Assembly: GCA_024509875.1 (NCBI GenBank)
Contig: JAMPIV010012216.1
Coordinates: 1 to 64,000, forward strand
DNA: 64,000 bases
Direction of reading: 5' to 3'
Source of the DNA: Oreohelix idahoensis
Lineage: Eukaryota; Mollusca; Gastropoda; Stylommatophora; Oreohelicidae
Shown: positions 12,809 through 23,165 of the stretch, in pieces
Layout: each line of letters begins with the position of its first letter
Numbering within the stretch: position 1 is the first letter of the stretch
Notes under the pieces: model-generated
Databases searched by the model: none
Told to the model about the DNA's origin: nothing
What the model saw: only the letters and a program-made list of their open reading frames with translations
Translations under genes and position numbers: made by a program

Positions 12809-12820
12809 TGGTGGCAGCGG
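12809..12820 (+). other. Primer-binding site of the Gypsy element
   Basis: TGGTGGCAGCGG starts immediately after the 5' LTR. A primer-binding site must begin TGG to pair with the CCA end of a tRNA. The primer tRNA is not identified. Confidence 0.7.
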
Positions 12821-12942
12821 TGTTTATTTCTACAGAATTCGGACTATTCTGCTGAATATCTTGTAACACGTGTGCTGAATGTCATTAGACTTGAGGTGAG
12901 ATTACTGGTTATTGCTTGCATACCATTATTAGCCAATTTGTC

Positions 12943-13755
12943 ATGGCAGAACGGCCCATGTTTTGGTTACCACCATGCCTAGACATAAATAACGTCGAAC
13001 CAGACACATTTCGTAAATGGAGACGACAGTTAGGAACTATACATGCATGCATCAGAGGTGGCTTCGAAACCTGATTCTGTTTCGGGCGGCAATTATTCTT
13101 CACTGTGCTTGACCTCAAGCTGTTGGAGTTTCTGATCAACTGGCAGAGGAAGGAGACCACTCTAATCCTACTAAAATTCTCGATTTGCTCCAGAACCACT
13201 GCAGCTCACGAAGCAATGAAGTATTACATACGTTCAGATTCTGGAAAACACCTCTTCAAGAACCTTTTAATTCCTTTTTAACTGAGCTGAGAACTAAGGC
13301 AGATTTGTGCAACTTTAACGACAAGGATCGTATGATAAGAGACAAAATTGTCTTTACTGTCAACAAAAGGTTACAGGAGAAGCTCTTGAGAGAAGCTGAC
13401 CTCGACCTAAAGAAAGCCATTCACATATGCAGAGTCTTCGAGCAAACTGGAAAAGACATAAGTGAGATGAATAATACAGTACAACATTCTGAAGCAAGGG
13501 TTGAAAAGGTACAGAAAAAATCACTCAACCATAAACCTCCCAAGAGAGACACTGGGCATGCTGCTGGTAAAGCCTGTCAAAGTAACACTGACAGTGGTAC
13601 TTTGAACCTAGAAAGGAGTGTCATTACTGCGGACAGAAACATCTATTAATTAAGAAAAAAGTGTCCTGCATGGGGGAAGTTTTTGTTCAAATTGTGGGGG
13701 AAGAAACCATTTCAAAGTTAAATGCAAGAAAGTTCATACTGTTCACACAGAGTCA
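12943..13755 (+). pseudogene. Gypsy gag (capsid and nucleocapsid), broken
   Basis: Starts at an ATG at 12943 (MAERPMFWLPP), is in another frame by about 13100, and continues in the 154-codon ORF 13185-13649. That ORF has the capsid-like DKDRMIRDKIVF and LQEKLLREADLDL stretches typical of mag-like Gag. A zinc knuckle of CHYC type lies near 13617-13635 and a second, C-X2-C-X4-H-X4-C, near 13685-13730 in a different frame. In the family Gag packages the element RNA. At least three frame changes prevent expression. Confidence 0.75.
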
Positions 13756-14367
13756 GTGGAAGATTCTGAAGTTTTTCTTAATTGTGTGAAGTCTAGCAAA
13801 GCTAGTACATCTGCACAACTCATTGTCAATGGAAAAAATGGTAAACTTCAGTTAGACACAGCAGCTGATGTGAATTACAATCTGTCAACGCTTTGGATGC
13901 AAGAACAACTGTTACCCACTAAACAGAGGCTTGTTATGTGGAATGGTACTAAGATGACTCCACTGGGAGAAGTTCTATTAGCTGCTGAGAATCCTAAGAC
14001 TGGGACAAAACACAATATAAGGTTTACTGTTGTGAAAAATAGATTCACATTTTTGCTGGGCAACAACACACTGCAGGATCTACAGTTTGTGACAGTCAAC
14101 ACAAACAATTTTATTGCTAAGGTGGCTACTGGCGGTTCAGATACTGATGGTAACTCTGATAACCAGCTAGGTGTCCTGGGTGAAGCTGTGGTGCATATTG
14201 ATCCTGATATTCATCCAAAGGCACTGCTATGCACAGAAATACCATTTTCTCTTAAGAGCGAGGTAAAGTCAGAGCGTCAAAATCTAAATGAACAGAGGTA
14301 TATTAATACCAGTAGAGGAACCCGATCTGAATGGGTTAACCAAATGGCTGTTGTTGAAAAGTCTTGA
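13756..14367 (+). pseudogene. Gypsy aspartic protease region
   Basis: The ORF holds a retropepsin-like domain: the active-site stretch reads LDTAADVN where the family has an Asp-Thr/Ser-Gly triad, followed by a flap-like region and the FLLGNNTLQ stretch where an ILG-type motif is expected. The catalytic Asp is present, but the glycine after it is alanine, so activity is doubtful. The ORF runs on towards the RT but stops at 14367. Confidence 0.7.
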
Positions 14368-14379
14368 TGGTTCTTTAAG

Positions 14380-15480
14380 AATATGCATTGATCCAGGCCC
14401 CTGAATGAGGCTTTGCAGAGGGAGCATTACAGATTACCAACTTTGGATGATGTATTGCTGAACTCAATAATGCCAAGATTTTTCACAAAGCAGGATATCA
14501 AGGAAGCATTCTGGCATATCAAAACTTTGATGAGAAATCTAGTAAACTTACAACAATGATCACACCTTATGGTAGGTTCAGATGGTCTAGATTACCATTT
14601 TGGCTTGAATGTAAGCAGTGAAATGTTCCAGAGGCATCTAGCACAAGCTCTTGAAGGTCTTCATGGTTGCATCAATGTTGTTGATGACATAGTTATTGCA
14701 GGTTGTGGATCAAACCAGACAGCAAGCAATTAAGGACCATGATTCTAGAAGCTCAAAGCACTGAAACATAGGTGTAAAGAGAAAGGCATTAAACTGAATG
14801 ACGCTAAAGCTCAAGAGAAGAAAGAAGCAATTACCTTCATGGGTCACCTTATTACTGCTCGAGGTGTTGAACCAGACAAGAAAAAGGTTGAGACAATACT
14901 AAACATGCCCGTTCCTAAGGACTATCATGAGGTTTGCAGATTTTGCGGCATGATACAGTATTCTAGCAAAAGTTTCTCACAATCTTTTAGAAGTTCTTCC
15001 ATCCAATAAGAGAACTTACACATAAGGATTATCCTTTTATCTGGTCTGCTGAATGTGACCAAGCTTTCAAGAGAGTCAAGAAACTGATTACTTTACTCCA
15101 GTACTCGCATACTATGATCCTGATGAATCTTTGTGCATTCAAGTTGATAGTTGCAGCTATGGACTTGGGGCTGTCCTCCTACAAAATGGTCAGCCAATAG
15201 AGTTTTGCTTCTAGAGCTCTAACTGAAACAGAACAGCGCTGGGCTCAAATTGAGAAGGAGCTCTTAGCTGTTGTATATGGTTTGGAACGCTTTGACCAGT
15301 ACACTTATGGAAGGAAAGTTACAGTCATCAACGACCATAAACCTTTGGCGGCCATCGTTAAGAAACCTCTGAGTCAAATTCCTCGAAGAGTGCAGAATTT
15401 ACTGATGCGCAGCATCGATATGACTTTGAATTCCAATGGGAACAAGGTTCCGATCTTCTTATAGCCAACACACTGTCCAG
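14380..15480 (+). pseudogene. Gypsy reverse transcriptase and RNase H, broken
   Basis: The RT is spread over several frames. YRLPTLDDVL (near 14430), FFTKQDIKEAFWHI (near 14480), a palm with VVDDIVIAG (near 14680) and the FMGHLIT region (near 14838) are all visible. RNase H follows near 15135 (QVDSCSYGLGAVLLQNGQP) and 15250-15460 (EKELLAVVYGLERF, then VINDHKPL). Stops and frameshifts separate these blocks, and the ORF 15282-15464 is just the RNase H end. Confidence 0.8.
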
Positions 15481-15485
15481 AGTTT

Positions 15486-16680
15486 TTGTATTCATTTAAT
15501 GTCACATTGGATTCCTTAGCTGATAGAGAAAGCAATGCAGGAGCTGATGCAGCTGTAAGATTACCTGAAATACCAGATGTGATGATGGAAAAGATTAAAG
15601 CTGAAACTCTCAAAGACAGCGTGCTCCAGAGGGCTGAAGTCAACTATTTTTTGGATGGGTGGCCTAAAAGAAAGTCTGATGTACCAGCTGAGCTTATGCC
15701 TTATTTTGACATTCGTGATACTCTGACAACAGAACAGGGCATAATACTTAAAGGAGAGTGTATTCTTATCCCAAAAGCACTGAGGCCTGAAATCAAGCAG
15801 AAGCTACACGCTGCTCATCTTGCATTTGACAGCATGATGCGCCGGGCCAGAAGTTGTCTGTTTTGGATCAGCATGACGGCTGAGATTCGACAGATAGCTG
15901 ACAGTTTGTCCAGAATGTCAAGAAACAAAGGCAAGGAATACTAAAGAACCTTTAAACCAACACTCAAGAGGTTTATCACCCTGGGAGAAAGTTGGCACTG
16001 ACATCTTTATTATAGAAGGCTGATATTATTTAGTCCTGATTGACTACTTCTCCAACTTCATTGAAGTAGACTTTCTACCTACAATGACAGCACAGTTAGT
16101 CATCAGGAAATTGAAGTCTCATTTTGCTCGTTTATGGTGTCCCTAAAGTTTATTGTATTTGACCAAGGTACTTCAGTTTTACGTCTGCACAGTTCAGATC
16201 ATTTACTGCTAGATGGGGAATACTTCATGTTAAATCAGCACCAGGTCACCATAAAGCCAACAAATTAGCTGAATCTGCTGTGAAACTCATCAAGGGTATG
16301 ATGAGAAAGGCTGTTCAAAATAATACAGATGCATATGAGTCACTACTTGAACTTCGTTAATACGCCAAGACAAGGGTTTGATCAAAGTCCAGCAGAAATA
16401 CTGTTCAACAGGAAACTGCGTACGGTACACTGATACCTCTGCAGTGAAACCCGTTGCATCTCACAGTAGAGTTATTGAAAGTAGAGGCAAGAGAGACAGA
16501 TCAGTGAAGGCGTATCATGATTTAAAACTGCTCATGATCTGGCCCAAGTATTGTCTCCACCAGCTCACACCTGATCCCGAGGACCTGGAAATTGATGTCT
16601 CCTCTCCAGTTCTACACGAAGCAAACAGGTTGCTTTGCCAGAAACATGGAAAACACTAGTGAAGTGAACATTTCCAATCC
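15486..16680 (+). pseudogene. Gypsy integrase region, broken
   Basis: The ORF 15486-15944 covers the linker and the integrase zinc-binding N-terminus (HAAHLAFDSMMRRAR, then a decayed C-X2-C). After 15944 the catalytic core continues in other frames to about 16360 (DYFSNFIEVDF-like, FDQGTSV-like and SPAEILF-like stretches). The ORF 16378-16659 covers the core end and C-terminal tail. In the family it inserts the cDNA into the genome. This copy has many stops. Confidence 0.7.
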
Positions 16681-16830
16681 TCCAGAAGTTTGATTCCTTC
16701 AACTCCAACTACTTCTAGTCCTAAAGAAATGTTGGCAAAGAACAGAAACATTCTCTCCTACCATCTTGCTCTAAGAGACCCTCAAAGAGATCGCAAGAAA
16801 CCCCCTTGTATGAATGACTTTGTTCACTCA

Positions 16831-16845
16831 TAAAGAAGGGGTGAA
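16831..16845 (+). other. Polypurine tract of the Gypsy element
   Basis: TAAAGAAGGGGTGAA lies directly before the 3' LTR, where plus-strand DNA synthesis is primed. Confidence 0.7.
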
Positions 16846-17090
16846 TGTTGATCTTTATACATTGGCTTGTTGTTTAGTTTGTTGTCCCGACTAGAGTTAC
16901 TTGCCCTTATGGGAGCACTTCTGCTTCCTTCTTCCTACTTCCTGTTTCTAAGATGGTCGATTAAACATGTCGTTATGTATTCAGTGTGTTCGCCTTCGTG
17001 ATTATGCTTCGTGGTGTGAGAACACATGACAGCCAGCCACGTCTCATTTCATTTAACAATATTTACTACACATGACGGTAAATATCAGCA
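16846..17090 (+). repeat. 3' LTR of the Gypsy element
   Basis: 245 bp, TGTTGATC to ATATCAGCA, about 95 percent identical to the 5' LTR by eye (around a dozen differences). Confidence 0.9.
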
Positions 17091-17099
17091 ATCTGTTAG

Positions 17100-17818
17100 A
17101 TAGTTATTTTACTAAGAAGCTACAGACTTTTATAAATGGGTGTTTGCGCTGAACAAAATGATTGAAGTGGTATGACAAGATCACCAAAATGGAAGTGATG
17201 AGAAGAACGAGGCAAGTGCCTGTGGAGCAAGAAAAGAAAATAAAATACAGGTGATGGATAGGATACACACTAATGAAACCTGTTGATAGTATTACAAGGT
17301 AGTCCTTGTTCTGAAATCCCCTGGAGATGGAGGGAGACCAAAGAACACATGGAGACAACTACGAAGGGAATGAGGAAGACTTGGAAAGACCTTGAGCTGA
17401 TGGCGTGGAACAATAAAACTTGGAATAAGTTTGTTGAAGAAAAAACCTCCAGCTGATGGCACAGAATAATTAAACTTGGAATAAGTTTGTTGAAGGAAAA
17501 ACCTCCAGCTGATGGCACAGAATAATTAAACTTGGAACAAGTTTGTTGAAGGAAAAACCTCCAGCTAATGGCACAGAATAATTAAACTTGGAATAAGTTT
17601 GTTGAAGGAAAAACCTCCAGCTAATGGCACAGAATAATTAAACTTGGAATAAGTTTGTTGAAGGAAAAACCTCCAGCTAATGGCACAGAATAATTAAACT
17701 TGGAATAAGTTTGTTGAAGGAAAAACTTCCTGCTGATGGCACAGAACAATAAAACTTGGAATAAGTTTGTTGAAGGCTTACACTCTTTTGGCAGCTGAAG
17801 AGTGATGAATGAATGTGT
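17100..17818 (+). pseudogene. RTE-A LINE 3' end carrying a 56-bp minisatellite
   Basis: 17105-17375 matches the RTE-A C-terminal region and 3' end (CTACAGACTTTTATAAATGGG, CCTGTTGATAGTATTAC, GGAGGGAGACCAAAG). After the minisatellite the family end resumes (GTTGAAGGCTTACACTC, GGCAGCTGAAGAGTGATG). The array is therefore inside the element tail. Minus-strand ORFs here (17104-17358, 17270-17518) are shadows. Confidence 0.8.
17385..17780 (+). repeat. 56-bp minisatellite from the RTE-A tail
   Basis: About seven copies with an exact 56-bp spacing (AAAAACCTCC at 17441, 17497, 17553 and so on). The unit runs from AAAAACCTCCAGCTGATGG through ACTTGGAATAAGTTTGTTG to AAGG and equals the RTE-A segment GGAAAGACCTTGAGCTGATGG to TGTTTGTTGAAGG. 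Copies differ by a few substitutions. Confidence 0.9.
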
Positions 17819-18179
17819 TATTTTAATTAGTATCTGTTGAGTGAGTTATTTTAAAATTATCTGTAATATGAATACAATAATGGGTGCACAAGTAATAATA
17901 AACTAGATTTAGAATATAATTTCTGTAATCTAGAATGGCAAGTTTTTATGTTATGTGATTAGATGGTCATGTAATATGGCTAAACATTGCAAATGTAAAC
18001 CAAAATATTACAATTTTACACTTGTTATGGTAACAGACTAACGTAAATATGATACAAACAGGTATGGGGAAAGAAAATATTACCAGTCTTTGTCAAAAAT
18101 AACAAATGGTTAACAAAGAAATTTGTTGAAATGCAAAAAAAGAGCTAAAAAAACACATTTATTCAAAAGATCTTAGAGA

Positions 18180-18300
18180 ACTATGGGACATGTAGGAACA
18201 CTGCTACTATGTAGCACGATGTACATGTAGGAAACATGTGGAGTCTCATCTCATGTAGGAACACGCTACGATGTAGCACGATGTAGTTCTCTGGGATCTC
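18180..18300 (+). repeat. Short imperfect duplication around CATGTAGGAACAC
   Basis: Two or three repeats of CATGTAGGAACACGCTAC plus TATGTAGCACGATG within 120 bases, next to an R1 repeat. Confidence 0.6.
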
Positions 18301-18515
18301 TGATGGGACAAAGAAATAATAGAACTACTTCTTCTCAGGCAGTAATATGAGGTTATGTGGAGTGCTGGCAATCTCACCATGTAAAACTACTTGCTCCATA
18401 AACTTCCACTGCCCAAGCACATGCACGCTTGGCACAGGCTTCCTGGAAGGGGGGCCACTTGCAGTTGTGGCTCCATCCTCATAAGAAGCAAAGCAGGAAA
18501 TGATATTTTTACATA
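18290..18515 (+). repeat. R1 dispersed repeat, copy 1
   Basis: Shares with four other places a CTTCCTG block followed by CAG(C/T)TGTGG(T/C) and GGCTCC, then a CATAAG and AAGGAAATGA-like end, and a front part with GTCTCTGTGG, AAAGAAAT and ACTACT. The minus-strand ORF 18325-18534 that looks exon-like is this repeat read backwards. The family is unclassified. Confidence 0.55.
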
Positions 18516-18614
18516 TAACATTTTCAGTTTTCATGCAATTTGCATATTTAGCCCAATTCTTACTTGAATATGAGTTTCACATACATTCAGTCTAATCATA
18601 ACAGCTACATTTCT

Positions 18615-19230
18615 AGGTGGGACAATTAAAACCACAGATACATGTTAATGACAATAAGTGATGTTCACTGAATACAACTAAAACCACAGATAAACAGGCG
18701 TTCAGATGTTCATTGAATAAAACTAAAACCCCAGATATGTTAACTACAATAATTAATCTTCACTGAATAAAACTATAACCACTGATATATGTTAATGACA
18801 ATAATTGATGTTCACTTAGTATCACTAAAAACACTGATATATGTTAAATGACAATAACTGATGTTCACCGAATAAAACTTAAATCCTAGATATACGTTAA
18901 TGACATTAATTGATTTTAACTGAATAAAACTAAAACCACAGATATATGTTAACAACAAGTGATGATTGTTTTGTAATATTAAAATCAATGATATTTTTTA
19001 ATGACAATACTTGGTATTCATGGAATAAAACTAAAATCACTAGTACAAGTTAATGACAATCATTGATGTTCACTCAGTAACGCTAAAAATAGTGATGTAT
19101 GTTAATGACACTCATTGATGTTCACTCAGTAACGCTAAAAATACTGATGTATGTTAATGACAATCACTGATGTTCACTCAGTAACACTAAAAATAGTGAT
19201 GTATGTTAATAACAATCATTGATGTTCATT
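18615..19230 (+). repeat. 52-bp minisatellite, diverged
   Basis: About eleven diverged units of around 52 bp (ATATGTTAATGACAATAA, TTGATGTTCACTGAATAA, AACTAAAACCAC). Later units replace the GAATAAAACT part with CAGTAACGCT. Confidence 0.85.
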
Positions 19231-19549
19231 GGAATGTTCTAAGTGGTCATATTGTCTAAATAAGTTGAAATACTGGTGAGTCCCTGAACTGCAACAACAG
19301 AAAACAAATATGAGATGTCGATGGTGCTGGCTTACCAAATAAAACTTTCGCTTACACAATTCAAACATTTCCACAAAACCAAAAGTCATAGCTTTTAAAT
19401 AACATATTCATATCATCCACCTTATGTCAATAATTTACAGTCACTCTCAAAGGTTTAACTAAAGTGCCAAGGGGCAACAAACATGCCACTAATCAGGTTT
19501 TCCATTCACTTGTCCATGTGAATGTTTATGTCTGTACACCCAGTGAAGT

Positions 19550-19725
19550 GTCTGGATGTCTCTGAGCAGATAAAGAAAGAAGAAGATCACTGCTCACTCA
19601 TGCATGTCATAAGAGGCAACTAATGTGAGTTTTCAGAGCTTCAGCACAACCTTCTTGCAAGGAAGGAACCTGTAGTAGTGGCTCCATGCTTCTTCAAGAG
19701 CACACAAGGAGAATGAAGATATCCA
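19550..19725 (+). repeat. R1 dispersed repeat, copy 2
   Basis: Has GATGTCTCTGAGCAGATAAAG, CATAAGAGGCAACTAATGTG, then CTTGCAAGGAAG and GTAGTAGTGGCTCCATGC in the R1 order. Confidence 0.5.
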
Positions 19726-19819
19726 TGATTGATAATCTTAATTTTTCTACTGCATTTATTTGGCATCCCTCTTCATGAAAACTGTGAAGTTTTTGTTGTC
19801 ATTATTATTGATTTCAGCT

Positions 19820-20131
19820 GGGACCCAAAGATGCAGCAATAAAGAATGCAGTCAGCGACCCATAGCTTGACTGCTTGCATCAGGATCAGCGAACCAGAGC
19901 TGGTCAAGACCCTACTCCACCTCCACGTGGTGGTCCTGGAAACAGATTGCATCACTGCAGTCTGGCTGAGCGAGTAGGAATCGCAGTGGGAAGGCAAACC
20001 CGGTCCCAAAAAATGCCGTGCAGAAGTCGGATGTGTCGACCGAAAGGTGCAGATATCACAGCTACGGCGTAAACAGACACAACGCAACTACTGTCCTTTT
20101 CAGGATGAACGAAGAAGAAGAAGAAGAAGAA
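19820..20131 (+). mobile_element. SINE-E copy 2 with target-site duplication
   Basis: 312 bp, GGGACCCAAAGATGCAGC to a GAAGAAGAAGAAGAAGAA tail. Flanked by GATTTCAGCT at 19810-19819 and 20132-20141, a 10-bp target duplication. The ORFs 19773-20087 and 19875-20072 inside it are not genes. Confidence 0.85.
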
Positions 20132-20204
20132 GATTTCAGCTATGGCTGTCCTGACTAGACACTTGTACGTATTAAGACTTATGTATATGTGTGTTGTCCC
20201 AGGT

Positions 20205-20345
20205 TGTTCCTAGGGTCTGTGAACAAACAAAGAAGAGGACCCCGTATTCCCCAGGCATGTCATAAGAGGATACTAACTAACATGAGGTTGTGCATGGGCC
20301 TGGCAACCTCATCAAGCACAACAAATCTCTACAGGCACCACTGAT
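20205..20345 (+). repeat. R1 dispersed repeat, copy 3, front part
   Basis: GGGTCTGTGAACAAACAAAG, CATAAGAGGATACTAACTAA and the CAACCTCATCAAGCACA block match the front and middle of the R1 repeats at 19550 and 29000. Confidence 0.45.
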
Positions 20346-21620
20346 GCTTACTTACTTACTTAGTTGTTCCCCTTCTACTAACTCTAACCCTAACCCACCA
20401 CTGCTGCAACAGCATAAACTTTAACAAAGGCTTCCTCTAGAGAACCATCCACAGTATCAGATTCATGTTTCATAAGGTGTGCAAAAACAGATATTGATGT
20501 GTGTGTGTGTGTTGTTTAGCATATGTACAAAAGTGGAAGTCAGAAACTAGGTTATCTTCCATAGTCATGAATTTGGATCTGCAAATAGGTGGCCTGTGGC
20601 ACTGATAAAGCTTGCACAGACCCTTGTCTACAGGTTATCTACACTACTGGACGTGGTCAATGAAAGAATTAGGTGGCATAGTTGGTTAAACTGCATATCA
20701 TGTCTCATTCTTTTAATGTTGTCACTTGAACAGACAGCTCAGATCTCTGCATTGTGCTACTATTTTTTTTCTTTTCTGATGTCTAATATGTTTTGTGTCT
20801 TTAAGTTTGATAAACTGCTTGACTTAATATCTTTTATTGCTATGTCTAGTTATGAGTGAAACCAAAGACCTTTCGCAAGACAAATTACCAGAATGGCTAA
20901 AACATCTTTCACAGATCGACTAACAAGAAAAGTTGTTGTGATCAGTTACAAAAGCAAACATGAAAGTCAGAAATAGAGCATGGAAGCAGCTAAATGTTAA
21001 CTACTTTGCAAAATTAATACTATTGATTAAAATATATCTGATAAGGGAAATAAAAAAATCACAAAAGATAAAACCCAATAGTAAGATGATAATAAACACT
21101 GCAATTTTTTTTTAAAACCCACAGTGTGAAACATAAGCTAAATTTCAATAAATTACTGTTTCTTCTGTCTGTAGAAAAAAACCTGATAGACAGATGATAA
21201 ATCAGAAAATACCTTTTAATGTTTTGATAGAATCTAACTTGGTTTTTAAGTTACTGTTAATTCCATAGCCATACCTATGCTGAACATTGCATTTCATTAA
21301 ACTACTAGCAGTTAAATTTAAACTACATTTAATTAAACTACTAGCAAGCAAATATCAAAATTATATCTAACAGAACTGCCTGAAATGAGCTATAATACAA
21401 CTACTGGAAATGACCTAATCTTTTATTACACCAAACTATTCACAAAACAACTGGACAGCTGAATAAACTGAAGGGTGGTCACAAGTACTCACTGGCTTCT
21501 CCCAGATTTTTAGTAGAAAAGGGAAGTAAGTTTATTCATCTTTTGCACATACTGCAACTAAATGTAACTATGGTTACCACCACTATATCCAAAAGAAGAG
21601 CCTAATTTACTTTTTGATAG
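20346..21620. other. AT-rich stretch, no gene recognised
   Basis: One plus ORF of 87 codons (20596-20859) has no recognisable motif. A short GT repeat lies at about 20496-20511 and two telomere-like CTAACCC units near 20382-20397. Confidence 0.4.
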
Positions 21621-21621
21621 A

Positions 21622-21622
<1 letters not shown>

Positions 21623-21689
<67 letters not shown>

Positions 21690-21691
21690 TT

Positions 21692-21775
<84 letters not shown>
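21623..21775. repeat. TA dinucleotide tract
   Basis: About 150 bases of nearly pure TATATA with a few C and TT interruptions. The ORF 21614-21931 is this tract translated (Tyr-Ile repeats). Confidence 0.95.
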
Positions 21776-21777
<2 letters not shown>

Positions 21778-21794
21778 ATGTGCGAGTGTGAGTG

Positions 21795-21885
21795 GTGTTA
21801 CAGTAATGCTTGTATTGTTTTTTAATTCAGTAACTTGCTATTTTCAGAAGATTTTTTGTCCATCAGAAAAACATCTCGAACAAAA
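21795..21885 (+). repeat. Dispersed repeat pair, member 1
   Basis: TTACAGTAATGCTTGTATTG, TTTTTTAATTCAGTAA and AGAAGATTTTTTGTCCATC recur almost exactly at 27411-27495. Family unknown. Confidence 0.75.
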
Positions 21886-22299
21886 AAAAAAAACAAAAAA
21901 AATCTATATATCCAGCAAGGTGAAGGCTTGAAAAGTGAACTAAAGTGAACTGACAAATTTAAAATACTGAAATAATGTCCAGTCACAGAGAATTAAATGA
22001 CATCTTTATACTACTGGATATTTTATTATTGTTAGACTTCAAAGTTTATTCTGACCTATTGGCCAAAGTAACAATAAATGTATATATGCAAAGCAGAAAA
22101 CACCCATGTTTAATTTAACTGCAAAAACTTAACAGCTTCTGAAGAAATAATGTTCCATTTCACATATCATTTTTAGTAACTGCTGGATACAAGTAAACGT
22201 GATTTAAATTAAATTTTAGTTCATTCAAAAACTTCTAACATTACAGGTCCGTATCCTCAAACCCGAACACCTAAACATTGTGAAAACGTTTTTTTGGGG

Positions 22300-22460
22300 C
22301 GACTTTCTGCTACTTTTGGACGATTTTTTAAACACATTTTGGGTGACTTTCTAACACATTTTAGGCGACTTTCTAACACATTTTGGATGACATTCTAACA
22401 CATTTTGGGTGACTTTCTAACACATTTTGGGTGACTTTCTAACACATTTTGGGTGACTAT
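22300..22460 (+). repeat. 22-bp minisatellite
   Basis: Six to seven copies of a 22-bp unit reading ACACATTTTGGG then TGACTTTCTA. The surroundings (21886-22299) are AT-rich with no gene seen. Confidence 0.85.
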
Positions 22461-22569
22461 TAGGCAACATTTGGAAACTGAAAAAATCCAATTTCCAAAA
22501 CACAGCTGTCCCCAAGCATTTTGGATTCAAGGATATGGACCTCTATTAAGATAATGTAATGGTCCATGT

Positions 22570-22762
22570 AGTTCCCATGGGTCTCTAAGAAGATAAAGAA
22601 AGAATAAGGCATGTTGTGTATGAGGGGAGGTTACTGCATCATGTACAATAAATTGTTACAGAAACCACCACTGCTACTGGACATGCATGTTTTTATATAG
22701 ACTTCCTGCCAGGGGAGATCAGCTGTGGTGGTGGCCCCTTGCTTTATAGCCAGCACGAAGGT
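22570..22762 (+). repeat. R1 dispersed repeat, copy 4
   Basis: GGGTCTCTAAGAAGATAAAG at the front, then CATCATGTACAATAAATTG, CCACTGCTACTGGACATG, ACTTCCTGCCAGG and CAGCTGTGGTGGTGGCCCC, as in the copy near 29000. It lies 130 bases before an RTE-A tail. Confidence 0.6.
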
Positions 22763-22889
22763 CAAACAATAATTATGTGGTTATGTTTAAAAATTGCAAC
22801 TTAAATATTGCTTAATTATAAATATATGTGAAAATATTTTAATTTTTAGCATTGTGCACATTTTAATCATTTTAAAATGTTAATGTTTA

Positions 22890-23165
22890 TGACAATGGAG
22901 AAGGATAGGACACACATTGAGAAAATCTGTCAACAGCATCACAAGGCAGTCTTTGTTCTGGAATCCCCAGGGTAAGAGAGGTAGAGAAATAACACATAAC
23001 AAATAACACATAACACATGGGGAAGAGAACTGGAGACAGACAAGAAGGGAAGAAAAAAACATGGAAAGACCTTGAACAGATGGCACAGGACAGGAAGACT
23101 TGGCGTATGTTTGTAGAGGGGCCTTTGCTCTCTTTTGAGGGAGCCGAAGTGTGATGTTTTGATGA
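22890..23165 (+). pseudogene. RTE-A LINE 3' end fragment
   Basis: GGATAGGACACACATTGAG, CATCACAAGGCAGTC, GTTCTGGAATCCCCAGGG, then GAACTGGAGACAGAC, GGAAAGACCTTGAACAG and ATGTTTGTAG, ending in TGATGATGATGA. A small internal expansion of AATAACACAT (three copies, 22988-23018) marks another start of tandem growth. The two overlapping minus-strand ORFs are shadows. Confidence 0.85.

Larger units (their letters stand above)
12563..17090 (+). mobile_element. Ty3/Gypsy LTR retrotransposon, full length, decayed
   Basis: A complete LTR element of 4528 bp: 5' LTR, primer site, gag, protease, RT, RNase H, integrase, polypurine tract and 3' LTR in the usual Gypsy order, with no env seen. The LTRs start TG and end CA. 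The flanks ATATG (12558-12562) and ATCTG (17091-17095) may be a 5-bp target duplication with one mismatch. Every coding domain is interrupted by frameshifts or stops, and the LTRs differ at roughly 5 percent of sites by eye, so the copy is old and inactive. The gag and zinc-knuckle arrangement resembles the mag/K02A2.6-like branch common in invertebrates. Confidence 0.9.

Noticed and set aside
18325..18534. Minus-strand ORF ending in LILLPEKK, at first taken for an exon of the calpain gene
   Set aside because: It lies within an R1 dispersed repeat that recurs at 22570 and 29000 and has no splice or domain support.
20378..20400. Telomere-like CTAACCC words
   Set aside because: Only two full units, too few to indicate a telomere or fusion site.
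21614..21931. ORF of alternating Tyr and Ile
   Set aside because: Translation of the TA tract.
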